Below are positions 36,285-44,874 of a DNA stretch of 64,000 nt, one piece after another. The stretch is from Nocardioides oleivorans. GTDB lineage: Bacteria; Actinomycetota; Actinomycetes; Propionibacteriales; Nocardioidaceae. Both the position numbers and the translations under genes were made by a program. Under the pieces are notes generated by a model that made no database searches, was not told where the DNA came from, and saw nothing but the letters and a program-made list of their open reading frames with translations. Location of the stretch: the NCBI RefSeq assembly GCF_004137255.1, contig NZ_SDWT01000001.1:2170001-2234000 (forward strand). Reading direction: 5' to 3'. Each line of letters begins with the position of its first letter. Position 1 is the stretch's first letter.

Positions 36285-37186
36285 CCCACGACCTCACGGT
36301 GCGGGCGCCGGCCAAGATCAACCTGCACCTCGGCGTCGGCCGCGTGCGCGACGACGGCTTCCACCCGCTCGACACCGTCTACCAGGCGATCTCGATCTAC
36401 GACGACCTCGCGATCGCCGAGGCCGCCTCGGTGCAGCTGTCCATGCGGGTCGCCGACTACATCGACCTGGCCGGCCTCCCCGACGACGACGACAACCTCA
36501 TCCGCAAGGCCGTCGCTGCGATGGAGCGCCATCACGGCCGCGAGCTGCCCGTCGACCTGGTGCTCGACAAGTCGATCCCGCTCGCCGGGGGGATGGCCGG
36601 TGGCTCCGCCGACGCAGCCGCCGCCCTCCTCGCCGTCGACCGCCTCCACGACCTCCAGACCAGCGACGACGACCTGCTCGCCCTGGCCGCCGGGCTCGGC
36701 AGCGACGTCCCCTTCTCGCTCGTGGGAGGTACGGCGCGGGGCGTGGGTCGCGGCGAGCTCGTGAGCCCGGTCGACGACGCCGGGCCCTGGTGGTGGGTGG
36801 CCGTGCCGTCCACCGACGGGTTGTCGACTCCCGCGGTCTACCGCCACTTCGACGCCATGCGACCCGACGCCCCGGAGGTCCCGGCCTCGGCGGACCTGCT
36901 GCTCGAGGCGCTCGCGACCGGTGAGGTCGTGCGCGTGGCCCGCGCGCTCCACAACGACCTGCAGGAGCCGGCGATCGACCTGCGGCCCGAGCTCGGCGAC
37001 CTCATCGAGCTGGGCGAGGCGGAGGGAGCGTTGCGGGGCATCGTCAGCGGCTCCGGCCCGACCGTCGTCTTCCTCTGCGACTCCGCCGACGGCGCCCACG
37101 CGACCGGCACCGGGCTGGCCGCCGCCGGCCACCCCGTCGTACTCACCGCGACGGGACCCGTCGCAGGAGTGCACGTCGTCTCCTGA
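36281..37186 (+). CDS. ispE: 4-(cytidine 5'-diphospho)-2-C-methyl-D-erythritol kinase IspE
   Basis: ATP-dependent kinase of the MEP isoprenoid pathway, phosphorylating CDP-methylerythritol. The 301-residue GHMP kinase starts [14 protein letters not shown], has the ATP loop [19 protein letters not shown] and ends with the [10 protein letters not shown] motif. Its GTG overlaps the rsmA stop (GTGA), with another GTG one codon earlier. The downstream 120-bp gap shows no ORF and leads to nfeD. Confidence 0.95.
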   Translation: MTHDLTVRAPAKINLHLGVGRVRDDGFHPLDTVYQAISIYDDLAIAEAASVQLSMRVADYIDLAGLPDDDDNLIRKAVAAMERHHGRELPVDLVLDKSIPLAGGMAGGSADAAAALLAVDRLHDLQTSDDDLLALAAGLGSDVPFSLVGGTARGVGRGELVSPVDDAGPWWWVAVPSTDGLSTPAVYRHFDAMRPDAPEVPASADLLLEALATGEVVRVARALHNDLQEPAIDLRPELGDLIELGEAEGALRGIVSGSGPTVVFLCDSADGAHATGTGLAAAGHPVVLTATGPVAGVHVVS

Positions 37187-37306
37187 CCCGCGCAGCCCGG
37201 CGTGCCATGGGGTCCGGACCGGGTGGTGTGAACCGCGCAGGACGGGGAAGAGTGCGGCTATGTTGTGCGCGGCATCCATGCCGCTCGATGATGTGGGGGA
37301 GACATC

Positions 37307-37804
37307 GTGACCGTGTTCCTGGTGGTCGGCGCCGTCGGCGTCGGGCTGCTGCTCGTGGCGCTGGTCGTCGGTGACATCTTCGACGGCGCCTTCGAGGGAC
37401 TGAGCGCGGGCTTCTTCTCGACCGAGGCGCTCGCCGGCTTCCTCGGCGCGCTCGGCTTCGGCGGCGCGATCACGCTGTCGGTCACGGGCTCCACGTCCGT
37501 CGCCCTCGTGGTCGGCCTCGTGCTCGGTGTCCTCCTCGGCTGGAGTGCCGCCCGGGCATCGGCGTTCCTCCACGGTGACGGCGAGACCGACACCGTCCGC
37601 ACCTCCGACATGGTCGAGAAGATCGGCAACGTCGTCAGCGCGATCCCCGAGGACGGCTTCGGCGTCGTCTCCATCAGCGTCGGCGGCCACCTCACCCGGC
37701 TCAACGCCCGCTCCAGCGTCGCCGTACCAGCCGGCACGCAGGTGAGCGTCACCCAGGTCATCTCGCCCACGGCCGTCCAGGTCGAACCCCTCTTCCTCCC
37801 CTGA
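37307..37804 (+). CDS. NfeD-like membrane protein
   Basis: A 165-residue protein with two or three hydrophobic helices in the first 80 residues and a C-terminal OB-fold (VEKIGNVVSAIPEDGFGVVSISV then VPAGTQVSVTQVISPTAVQVEPL), the NfeD-like arrangement. NfeD proteins pair with flotillins in membrane microdomains, and the flotillin gene is next. The GTG at 37307 follows GGGGGAG by 5 nt. Function is inferred from the partner. Confidence 0.88.
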   Translation: MTVFLVVGAVGVGLLLVALVVGDIFDGAFEGLSAGFFSTEALAGFLGALGFGGAITLSVTGSTSVALVVGLVLGVLLGWSAARASAFLHGDGETDTVRTSDMVEKIGNVVSAIPEDGFGVVSISVGGHLTRLNARSSVAVPAGTQVSVTQVISPTAVQVEPLFLP

Positions 37805-37843
37805 TCCTTTCCGACTCCCCAACTTCCACTTCCAGGAGCCTCC

Positions 37844-39403
37844 ATGTTCGGTCTCTCCCCGGTCGTCACCTCGGTGATCGGCCTCGTCGTCCTCGTGGTG
37901 CTGCTCGCGCTGCTGGTCACCACCCGCTACAAGGTGGCCGGCCCCAACGAGTCGTTCATCATCACCGGGCGCAAGGGCAAGGGAGAGGTGCGCAACCCGG
38001 AGACGGGCGAGATCTCCACCGACCTGTCCGGCCAGAAGGTCGTCATGGGCGGCGGGGTGTTCGTCATCCCGTTCGTCCAGCGGCTCGCGACCCTCGACCT
38101 CTCCTCGCGCCGGATCTCGGTCCAAATCCGCGGCGCCGTGTCGGGCCAGGGCATCAAGCTCAACCTCGACGGCGTCGCGCTGGTGAAGGTCGGCGGCAAC
38201 GAGGACTCCATCCGCGCCGCGGGTCAGCGCTTCCTGTCCCAGCAGCAGGAGATCGAGACCTTCACCCAGGAGGTGCTCGCCGGTGCGCTGCGCTCCATCG
38301 TCGGCTCGATGTCGGTCGAGCAGATCATCCGTGACCGCGCGGCCTTCGCCCAGCGCGTCGCCGAGGAGTCCGAGTCGTCGCTGACCGGCCAGGGACTCGT
38401 GCTCGACACCTTCCAGATCCAGGACATCACCGACGACGGCTCCTACCTCGCCGACCTCGGTCGTCCCGAGGCCGCCAAGCTCAACCAGCTCGCCTCCATC
38501 GCCGAGGCCAACGCCCGCCAGGCCGCGGAGCAGGCGCGCATCGCCGCCGAGCAGGAGATCGCGATCACCCAGCGTGCGCTCGCGCTGAAGAGCGCGGAGA
38601 TCAAGGCCGAGACCGACGCGGCCAACGCGCAGGCGTCCGCCGCCGGGCCGCTCGCCCAGGCCGACCGCGACCAGGCGATCCTGCTCGAGCAGGAGAAGGT
38701 CGCCGTGCGCCAGGCCGCGCTCAAGGAGCGCCAGCTCGACACCGAGGTCCGCAAGCCCGCCGACGCCGAGCGCTACCGCGTCGAGACCGAGGCCCAGGGT
38801 CGCCGCAGCTCGGAGATCCTCGAGGCCGAGGCCCGCAAGGCCTCCTCGATCGCCAACGCCGAGGCGGAGGCCGAGAAGGCCCGCCTGACCGGTGAGGGCG
38901 AGAAGTCGCGCCGTTCGGCGCTCGCCGAGGCCGAGGCCATCGAGGGTGCCAAGCGCGGTGAGGCCGAGAAGGCCCGCCGAGTCGCGGAGGCCGACGCCAC
39001 CCGCGCGGAGGGCGAGGCCAAGGCCGCCGCGATCCTGGCCGCCGGAAACGCCGAGGCAGAGGCAATGGACAAGAAGGCCGCCGCCTTCGCCGGCTACAAC
39101 GAGGCCGCCGTCCTGCAGATGCTGATCGAGGTCATGCCCAAGGTCGCCGCCGAGCTCGCCCGCCCGATGGGCAGCATCGACAAGCTCACCGTCATCTCCG
39201 CCGACGGCGCCGGCGAGCTGCCCAAGCAGGTCACCAACAACTTCGTCCAGACGATGGAGCTGTTGAAGACCACGACCGGCCTCGACGTCGAGTCGCTGAT
39301 CCAGAAGTACGCCGGCACCGAGGCGCCGTCCCTCGGCTCGTCCACCGCGGCCGCGCCCGCCGCGTCCGCCCCGGCGCCGGCCTCGGGCGAGCCGCTCAGC
39401 TGA
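37844..39403 (+). CDS. Flotillin-like SPFH domain protein
   Basis: A 519-residue membrane-microdomain scaffold. An N-terminal hydrophobic anchor (about residues 8-26) is followed by the SPFH domain (RYKVAGPNESFIITGRKGKG; VPFVQR-type strand; VEQIIRDRAAFAQRV), a very long Ala/Glu/Lys coiled coil (about 220-440) with many EA repeats, and an Ala/Pro-rich tail ending ASGEPLS. The ATG at 37844 has CCAGGAG 6 nt upstream. Its last 13 codons are copied in the tandem duplication that follows. It probably works with the NfeD-like protein. Confidence 0.93.
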   Translation: MFGLSPVVTSVIGLVVLVVLLALLVTTRYKVAGPNESFIITGRKGKGEVRNPETGEISTDLSGQKVVMGGGVFVIPFVQRLATLDLSSRRISVQIRGAVSGQGIKLNLDGVALVKVGGNEDSIRAAGQRFLSQQQEIETFTQEVLAGALRSIVGSMSVEQIIRDRAAFAQRVAEESESSLTGQGLVLDTFQIQDITDDGSYLADLGRPEAAKLNQLASIAEANARQAAEQARIAAEQEIAITQRALALKSAEIKAETDAANAQASAAGPLAQADRDQAILLEQEKVAVRQAALKERQLDTEVRKPADAERYRVETEAQGRRSSEILEAEARKASSIANAEAEAEKARLTGEGEKSRRSALAEAEAIEGAKRGEAEKARRVAEADATRAEGEAKAAAILAAGNAEAEAMDKKAAAFAGYNEAAVLQMLIEVMPKVAAELARPMGSIDKLTVISADGAGELPKQVTNNFVQTMELLKTTTGLDVESLIQKYAGTEAPSLGSSTAAAPAASAPAPASGEPLS

Positions 39404-39410
39404 TGTCGTG

Positions 39411-39462
39411 AGCGGTGAGTGAGCCACATTCCCGGCGCCCGGGACGTGGCTCACTCACCGCT
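39411..39462 (+). terminator. Terminator-like hairpin, first copy
   Basis: A perfect 17-bp inverted repeat with an internal TCCCGG/CCGGGA pairing, 8 nt after the flotillin stop. It is probably the flotillin terminator, although no U-tract follows. Confidence 0.65.
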
Positions 39463-39626
39463 GGCCTGCGTGTCGTCGGACGACGCGCCGGTGGGCGGTG
39501 GCACACCCACCTTGCGCGGCAGCAGGATGTGGGTCACGCACCGCTCCACCCCGGTCGTACGCCGATCCGCCCCCGCCCCGTCCGCCCCGGCGCCGGCCTC
39601 GGGCGAGCCGCTGAGCTGATGTCGTG

Positions 39627-39678
39627 AGCGGTGAGTGAGCCACATTCCCGGCGCCCGGGACGTGGCTCACTCACCGCT
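39627..39678 (+). terminator. Terminator-like hairpin, second copy
   Basis: An identical copy of the hairpin at 39411-39462, displaced by exactly 216 bp as part of the tandem duplication, and lying upstream of the ABC-F gene. Confidence 0.65.
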
Positions 39679-39821
39679 CGCCTGCGTGTCGTCGTACGGC
39701 GCGCCGGTGGGCGGTGGCACAGCCACCTTGCGCGCCAGCAGGATGTGGGTCACGCACCGCTCCACCCCGGTCGTACGCCGATCCGCGCCCGCTGGGTGCC
39801 ACCTGAGAGGATCGGCCGGTC

Positions 39822-41645
39822 ATGGCGAACCTCATCAACCTCGAGCGGGTCTCGAAGTCCTACGGAGTCCGGCCGCTGCTCGACTCCGTCTCGCTCGGCA
39901 TCTCGGTCGGCGAGCGCGTCGGCATCGTCGGCCGCAACGGCGACGGCAAGACCACGCTGCTCGAGGTGATGGCCGGGATCGAGGAGCCGGACGCGGGTCG
40001 CGTCTCGCGCACCCGCGGCGTCGAGATCGGCTACCTCCACCAGGGCGACGAGCTCGTCGACACCCACAGCGTGCGCGAGGCCGTGCTCGGAGGTCGTGAG
40101 GACCACGAGTGGGCCGCCGACCCGACGACCCGGCAGGTCGTCGAGGAGCTGCTCGCGGGCATCGCGCTCGACCGCGCCGTGGTCGGCCTCTCCGGCGGTG
40201 AGCGCCGACGCTGCGCCCTCGCGGCGCTGCTGCTCTCGCGCCACGAGCTGGTCATCCTCGACGAGCCGACCAACCACCTCGACGTCGAGGCCGTCGCCTG
40301 GTTGGCGGCCCACCTCGTCAGCCTGCCGAGCGCGCTGATCGTGGTGACCCACGACCGGTGGTTCCTCGACGCGGTCTGCCAGACCACGTGGGAGGTCCAC
40401 GACGGCGCGGTCGACTCCTACGAGGGCGGCTACGCGGCGTACGTCCTCGCGAAGGCCGAGCGCACGCGTCAGGCCGCCGCCTCCGAGACGCGCCGGCTGA
40501 ACCTCGCCCGCAAGGAGCTCGCCTGGCTGCGGCGCGGCGCCCCGGCGCGTACGTCGAAGCCGAAGTTCCGCATCGACGCCGCCAACGCCCTGATCGAGGA
40601 CGTGCCCCCGCCGCGCGACCGGATGGAGCTCCAGCGCTTCGCCAGCCAGCGGCTCGGCAAGGACGTCGTCGACATCGAGGACGTCGACCTCAAACGCGGC
40701 GAGCGGGTGCTGCTCGACCACGCCACGTGGCGCATCGGACCCGGCGACCGGGTCGGGATCGTCGGCGTCAACGGGGCCGGCAAGACCTCGCTGCTGTCGC
40801 TGATCGCCGGCACGCTGGCGCCCGACGTGGGCAAGGTCAAGCACGGACGCACGATCCAGATGCAGCACCTCACCCAGGCGCTCGACGACGTCGACCCCGA
40901 GGGACGGGTGCTGCCGACCGTCGAGTCGATCCGGCGCGTCACCAAGACCCTCGACGGCCAGGAGCTCACGGCGACCTCGCTGCTGGAGCGGTTCGGCTTC
41001 ACCGGCGACCGGCTGACCGCGCGGCTCGGCGACCTGTCCGGTGGCGAGCGGCGTCGCTTCCAGCTGCTCAAGCTGCTGCTGACCGAGCCCAACGTGCTGC
41101 TCCTCGACGAGCCGACCAACGACCTCGACATCGACACCCTCAACGTCCTCGAGGACTTCCTCGACTCCTGGCCCGGAACGCTGGTTGTCGTCTCGCACGA
41201 CCGGTACTTCCTCGAGCGCGTCACCGACTCCGTCTGGGCGCTGCTCGGCGACGGGAAGGTCTCGATGCTGCCGCGGGGCGTCGAGGAGTACCTCGAGCGG
41301 CGCGCCGCGTCCGCCGACTCCGCCTCGCTCGGCTCCTCGAGTGGCGGCTCCTCGAGTGGCGGCACCTCGCAGGTGGTGGCGCCCGTCGCGGCCGAGGTGC
41401 CGTCGTCCGCGGCCAAGGCGCGGCCCGGGTCCTCCGAGGACCGAGCCGCTCGAAAGATCCTGGCCCGCGTGGAGAAGCAGCTCGAGCGCATCGCCGTACG
41501 CGAGGCGGAGCTCCAGGCCGAGATGGGGGCCAACCTCGGCGACTACGACCTCCTCGCCCGCGTCGGCGGCCAGCTGGGCGAGCTCGCGGCCGAGAAGGAG
41601 GAGCTCGAGATGCAGTGGCTCGAGGCCTCGGAGCTCGTCGAGTAG
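39822..41645 (+). CDS. ABC-F family ATPase (EttA/Uup-like)
   Basis: A 607-residue soluble protein with two ABC ATPase domains joined by a charged linker and without membrane helices. Domain 1: Walker A GRNGDGKTT, signature LSGGERRR, Walker B VILDEPTNHLD. Domain 2: Walker A GVNGAGKTS, signature LSGGERRR, Walker B LLLDEPTNDLD. A Ser/Gly-rich spacer (GSSSGGSSSGG) and a C-terminal coiled coil follow. ABC-F proteins act on ribosomes in translation control or antibiotic protection. The role here is unknown. It is separated from the flotillin gene by the duplication. Confidence 0.92.
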   Translation: MANLINLERVSKSYGVRPLLDSVSLGISVGERVGIVGRNGDGKTTLLEVMAGIEEPDAGRVSRTRGVEIGYLHQGDELVDTHSVREAVLGGREDHEWAADPTTRQVVEELLAGIALDRAVVGLSGGERRRCALAALLLSRHELVILDEPTNHLDVEAVAWLAAHLVSLPSALIVVTHDRWFLDAVCQTTWEVHDGAVDSYEGGYAAYVLAKAERTRQAAASETRRLNLARKELAWLRRGAPARTSKPKFRIDAANALIEDVPPPRDRMELQRFASQRLGKDVVDIEDVDLKRGERVLLDHATWRIGPGDRVGIVGVNGAGKTSLLSLIAGTLAPDVGKVKHGRTIQMQHLTQALDDVDPEGRVLPTVESIRRVTKTLDGQELTATSLLERFGFTGDRLTARLGDLSGGERRRFQLLKLLLTEPNVLLLDEPTNDLDIDTLNVLEDFLDSWPGTLVVVSHDRYFLERVTDSVWALLGDGKVSMLPRGVEEYLERRAASADSASLGSSSGGSSSGGTSQVVAPVAAEVPSSAAKARPGSSEDRAARKILARVEKQLERIAVREAELQAEMGANLGDYDLLARVGGQLGELAAEKEELEMQWLEASELVE

Positions 41646-41692
41646 GCCTGCCCGTCTCTCGACGGACCAGCCCTCCCAGGAGCGGCCCGCCG

Positions 41693-42178
41693 TCAGCTGA
41701 AGGGCGCGAGGAGCGAGCGCAGGAGCCCGGCGAGGTGGGTGCGCTGCTTGTCGGGGAGCTCGGCGAGCAGGTCGGCCTCGGCGGCGAGGAGCGCCTCGAA
41801 GGCTCCGTCGACGGCGGCCTTGCCCTCGATCGTGAGCCGCACCAGCACCCCGCGCCGGTCGTGCGGGTCGGGGAGGCGCTCGACGAGGCCGCGCGCGGTG
41901 AGCCGGTCGACCCGGTTGGTCATCGTCCCACTGGTCACGAGCGTCTCGCGCAGCAGCCGGCCGGGGGAGAGCTCGTAGGGCTGGCCGGCCCGGCGGAGCG
42001 CGGCCAGCACGTCGAACTCCCACGACTCGATGCCGTGCGCGGTGAAGGCGTCGCGACGCGCGAGGTCGAGGTGGCGCGCGAGCCGGCTGATGCGCGAGAA
42101 CACCTCGACGGGGGCGAGGTCCAGGTCGCCGCGTTCGCGGCCCCAGGCCTCGACCAGGTCGTCCACCTCGTCGCGCAT
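41693..42178 (-). CDS. MarR family transcriptional regulator
   Basis: A 161-residue winged-helix regulator. The DNA-binding core covers about residues 45-110 (AALRRAGQPYELSPGRLL, then TLVTSGTMTNRVDRLTARGLVERL, DPHDRRGVLVRLT). It is flanked by the two dimerisation helices. The ATG at 42178 gives the normal family length; upstream starts would run into the operator region. It is divergent from the methyltransferase gene, and two palindromes in the gap are likely to be its binding sites. Confidence 0.9.
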   Translation of the reverse strand: MRDEVDDLVEAWGRERGDLDLAPVEVFSRISRLARHLDLARRDAFTAHGIESWEFDVLAALRRAGQPYELSPGRLLRETLVTSGTMTNRVDRLTARGLVERLPDPHDRRGVLVRLTIEGKAAVDGAFEALLAAEADLLAELPDKQRTHLAGLLRSLLAPFS

Positions 42179-42202
42179 GCCGACATCTTGCCAGATCGAG
42201 AA

Positions 42203-42216
42203 TCTTGACATCAAGA
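42203..42216. promoter_or_regulatory. Probable MarR operator, copy 1
   Basis: TCTTGACATCAAGA is a perfect 6-bp inverted repeat with a CA centre in the divergent promoter region between the MarR and methyltransferase genes. Confidence 0.65.
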
Positions 42217-42239
42217 CGAATGTCGGCGAAGGTGAATGT

Positions 42240-42255
42240 ATCTCGACATCAAGAT
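42240..42255. promoter_or_regulatory. Probable MarR operator, copy 2
   Basis: ATCTCGACATCAAGAT is a near-perfect palindrome sharing the GACATCAAGA core with copy 1, 37 bp away, and lies 24 nt before the methyltransferase ATG. Confidence 0.6.
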
Positions 42256-42278
42256 ACTTCGACTGCGAGGATGAACCG

Positions 42279-43079
42279 ATGGCACACACCTGGGACCCCG
42301 ACCGCTACCTGCAGTACGCCGACGAGCGCGGGCGCCCGTTCGTCGACCTGATCGGCCGGATCGACGCCGACGCTCCCGCGACGGTCGTCGACCTCGGGTG
42401 CGGCCCCGGCAACCTCACCCGCCTGCTGAAGGAGCGGTGGCCCGACGCGAGGGTCGCCGGCGTCGACAGCAGCCCGGAGATGATCGAGAAGGCCAGCGCG
42501 ATCGACGGCATCGCGTGGCAGGTCGACGACCTCCGCACGTGGGCCACCCCCGACCCGCTCGCGCTCCGCGCGCCCATCGACGTGCTCGTGTCCAACGCGA
42601 CCCTCCAGTGGCTGCCCGAGCACCTCGACCTCCTGCCCGGCCTGCTCGACCGCGTCGCGCCCGGCGGCTGGTTCGCCTTCCAGGTCCCCGGCAACTTCGA
42701 CGAGCCCAGCCACACCACCCGCACCGAGCTCGCCGCGCAGGAGCCCTACGCCGAGTTCACCCGTGACGCCCGCGTCCCGACGAGCCACGGGCCGGCCGAC
42801 TACGCCCGCCTCCTTCTCGACCTCGGCTGCGAGGTCGACGCGTGGGAGACGACGTACCTCCACGTCCTCACCGGTGACGACCCGGTCTTCACCTGGGTCT
42901 CCGGCACCGGCGCGCGCCCGACGCTCCAGGCGCTGCCCGACGACCTCCGCCCGCGGTTCGAGGAGGAGTTCAAGGCCCGGCTGCGCGAGGCGTACCCCGC
43001 CGACTCCGCCGGACGGGTCGTCCTGCCCTTCCGCCGGATCTTCGTCGTGGCCCGCAAGCCCGCGAGGACGACCGCGTGA
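42279..43079 (+). CDS. SAM-dependent methyltransferase, trans-aconitate methyltransferase-like
   Basis: A 266-residue class I methyltransferase resembling Tam. It begins WDPDRYLQYADERGRPFVDL and has the SAM motif VVDLGCGPGNLTRLL, the VDSSPEMIEKA acidic motif and VSNATLQWLPEH. Tam methylates trans-aconitate, though the substrate here is inferred. The ATG at 42279 follows the second operator and probably places the gene under MarR control. It overlaps the VOC gene by 4 nt. Confidence 0.87.
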   Translation: MAHTWDPDRYLQYADERGRPFVDLIGRIDADAPATVVDLGCGPGNLTRLLKERWPDARVAGVDSSPEMIEKASAIDGIAWQVDDLRTWATPDPLALRAPIDVLVSNATLQWLPEHLDLLPGLLDRVAPGGWFAFQVPGNFDEPSHTTRTELAAQEPYAEFTRDARVPTSHGPADYARLLLDLGCEVDAWETTYLHVLTGDDPVFTWVSGTGARPTLQALPDDLRPRFEEEFKARLREAYPADSAGRVVLPFRRIFVVARKPARTTA

Positions 43080-43459
43080 GGCTGCACCACGTCCAGGTCG
43101 CCTGTCCGCCCGGAGGCGAGGACGGGGCGCGCCGGTTCTACGCCGACGGCCTCGGCATGGTCGAGGTCGAGAAGCCGGCCGACCTGGTCGCGCGCGGTGG
43201 GTGCTGGTTCCGGGCGTACGACGACTCGGGTGCCGTCGCGGCCGAGCTGCACGTCGGCGTCGAGGACCCGTTCTCCCCGGCGAGGAAGGCGCACCCGGCC
43301 TTCGTCGTCGGCGACCTGGCCGGCACGGCGCAGCGGCTGCGGGGGCTCGGGTTTGAGGTCGACGAGAGCCAGCGGACGTCGTTCCCCGGGTTCGTCCGGT
43401 TCCACTCCTTCGACGCCCACGGCAACCGGGTCGAGGTCCTGCAGTCTGCTGGTACCTAG
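43076..43459 (+). CDS. VOC family (glyoxalase-like) protein
   Basis: A 127-residue vicinal-oxygen-chelate fold protein with paired beta-alpha-beta-beta-beta modules. It starts LHHVQVACPPGGEDGARRFY and ends DAHGNRVEVLQ, containing the metal-type His of module 1 and a Glu in the last strand. It could be a lyase, a dioxygenase or a resistance protein; the family alone does not say. The GTG overlaps the methyltransferase stop, so both should be controlled together. Confidence 0.87.
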   Translation: MRLHHVQVACPPGGEDGARRFYADGLGMVEVEKPADLVARGGCWFRAYDDSGAVAAELHVGVEDPFSPARKAHPAFVVGDLAGTAQRLRGLGFEVDESQRTSFPGFVRFHSFDAHGNRVEVLQSAGT

Positions 43460-43515
43460 GGACGATGTGGGTGGTCCGGCCACGAATCCGCCTACCAGTT
43501 CGTCCCCAGATATCA

Positions 43516-43531
43516 GTTACCCGCTGGTAAC
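43516..43531. promoter_or_regulatory. Inverted repeat before the hotdog gene
   Basis: GTTACC-CGCT-GGTAAC is a perfect 6-bp inverted repeat ending 9 nt before the ATG at 43541. Further TACCAG/CTGGTA elements lie nearby. A repressor site or a translation-blocking hairpin is possible. Confidence 0.4.
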
Positions 43532-43540
43532 CTCAGGTCC

Positions 43541-44014
43541 ATGCCTGCCGTCCTGGACCTCTGGAAGAAGACCTCGGCGCTGCCGTTCGGCCACCGGATC
43601 TTCTCGATCGCCTTCAGCCAGAAGGCACCGTACTTCGCGACCATCCGGCCGCGGTTCACCGTGATCGAGCCCAACCGCGCCGAGCTGGTGATCCCCAAGC
43701 GACGGGGCGTGCACAACCACCTCGGCACCGTGCACGCGATCGCGCTGTGCAACGGCCTCGAGGCCGCGATGGGGGCGCTGGCGGAGTCGACGATCCCGCG
43801 GGACCGGCGCTGGATCCCGAAGGGCATGGAGGTCGCCTACACCGCCAAGGCGACCTCGGACATCACGTGCATCGCCGAGACCGACCCCGAGCAGTGGACC
43901 GGCGAGATCGGTGAGGGGTACGACCTCCCCGTGCGCGTCCGCGGCGTGCGTGCGGACGGCACGACTGTCATCGAGGGCGAGATCGGGCTCTGGGTGACCG
44001 CCCGGAAGCGCTAG
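43541..44014 (+). CDS. Hotdog-fold DUF4442 domain protein
   Basis: A 157-residue protein of the DUF4442 group, related to hotdog thioesterases. The core is RPRFTVIEPNRAELVIPKRRGVHNHLGTVHAIALCNGLEAAMG, in which HNHLGTVHA is the conserved motif, followed by WIPKGMEVAYTAKATSDITC. It may hydrolyse acyl thioesters, but no substrate is known. It converges on gluD with a 4-nt overlap of ends. Confidence 0.85.
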   Translation: MPAVLDLWKKTSALPFGHRIFSIAFSQKAPYFATIRPRFTVIEPNRAELVIPKRRGVHNHLGTVHAIALCNGLEAAMGALAESTIPRDRRWIPKGMEVAYTAKATSDITCIAETDPEQWTGEIGEGYDLPVRVRGVRADGTTVIEGEIGLWVTARKR

Positions 44015-44874
44015 ATGCCCCCGCTGGCGCGCCCGGTCTGCGCGTCGCCGACCATCGGGACGTCGAGCATCTTCTTCTCGCCCACCAGCCTCTTCTGCAG
44101 CATCGTCGCGAGGAACGTCAGCAGCAGGTTGACGATGATGTAGATCGCGGTGATCACGATCGCCACCTGCACCTGGTTGCGGAACTCGAGGTAGATCGGC
44201 TTGCCGACAGCCGTCAGGCCGGGAGCGAGGATGTAGTAGCCGAGGCTGGTGTCCTTCAGCGCCACCACCATCTGGCTGATGATCGTCGGGAGCATGATCT
44301 TGACGGCCTGCGGGAGCAGGACCGAGGTCATCACCTGCGTCTTGCGCATGCCGATGGCGTACGCCGCCTCGGCCTGCCCCTGCGGCACTGCGTTGATGCC
44401 TGCCCGGAAGACCTCGGCGAGGACCGAGCCGTTGTAGAGGGTCAGCGCGATCACCACGCACCAGAAGGAGCTGAGCGGCCCGTCGCCGATGGAGAGCAGG
44501 AAGAACGAGAAGACCATCAGCAAGAGCACGGGCACCGCGCGGAAGAACTCCACGAAGAGCCAGGCCGGCCAGCGGACCCAGGCGTGGTCGGAGAGCTTGC
44601 CGACACCGAAGACGAGGCCGATGACCACGGCGAAGATGACGGAGAAGAACGCCATCTTGAGCGTTTCCAGCAAGCCGTCGACGAGGATGAACCGCACGTA
44701 GTCCGGGGTGACGAACGGCTCCCAGTAGGCGTACGCGAGCTGGCCCTCGTCGTAGAGGGTCCAGACGGCGAAGGCAACGACCGCAAGGACGGCCAGCAGG
44801 CTCACGACCGTGTAGATGCGATGGCGGGCGACGGTCTTCGGGCCCGGGGCGTCGAACAGGACTGATGCGCTCAT
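44011..44874 (-). CDS. gluD: Glutamate ABC transporter permease GluD
   Basis: A 287-residue amino-acid permease with an N-terminal extra helix (YTVVSLLAVLAVVAFAVWTL) and the polar-amino-acid-permease core: GLLETLKMAFFSVIFAVVIG, FFRAVPVLLLMVF and the docking loop GQAEAAYAIGMRKTQVMTSV. It pairs with GluC to form the pore of the GluABCD importer known from Corynebacterium. The ATG at 44874 overlaps the gluC stop by 4 nt. It ends the operon. Confidence 0.9.
   Translation of the reverse strand: MSASVLFDAPGPKTVARHRIYTVVSLLAVLAVVAFAVWTLYDEGQLAYAYWEPFVTPDYVRFILVDGLLETLKMAFFSVIFAVVIGLVFGVGKLSDHAWVRWPAWLFVEFFRAVPVLLLMVFSFFLLSIGDGPLSSFWCVVIALTLYNGSVLAEVFRAGINAVPQGQAEAAYAIGMRKTQVMTSVLLPQAVKIMLPTIISQMVVALKDTSLGYYILAPGLTAVGKPIYLEFRNQVQVAIVITAIYIIVNLLLTFLATMLQKRLVGEKKMLDVPMVGDAQTGRASGGI

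Larger units (their letters stand above)
39364..39795 (+). repeat. 216-bp tandem duplication covering the flotillin 3' end and its hairpin
   Basis: Unit 1 spans about 39364-39579 and unit 2 about 39580-39795, about 97 % identical over the first 208 bp by my count, then diverging. Each unit holds the last 13 flotillin codons and stop, a strong hairpin, and about 100 bp of unknown sequence starting GCCTGCGTGTCGTCG. The arms of the hairpin are AGCGGTGAGTGAGCCAC and GTGGCTCACTCACCGCT (39411-39427/39446-39462 and 39627-39643/39662-39678). The period is a multiple of three, so one frame reads through the second copy. Nothing else is seen in the 418-bp gap. Confidence 0.9.

Noticed and set aside
35939..39454. 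1171-codon minus-strand frame opposite rsmA, ispE, nfeD and flotillin
   Set aside because: It is antisense to four recognised genes; its Gly/Leu/Val/Asp repeats are the complement of the flotillin coiled coil.
39419..39619. 66-codon frame running from the first hairpin to the duplicated flotillin tail
   Set aside because: It arises from the 216-bp duplication having a period divisible by three. There is no good ribosome site and it reads through a hairpin, so it is not listed as a gene.
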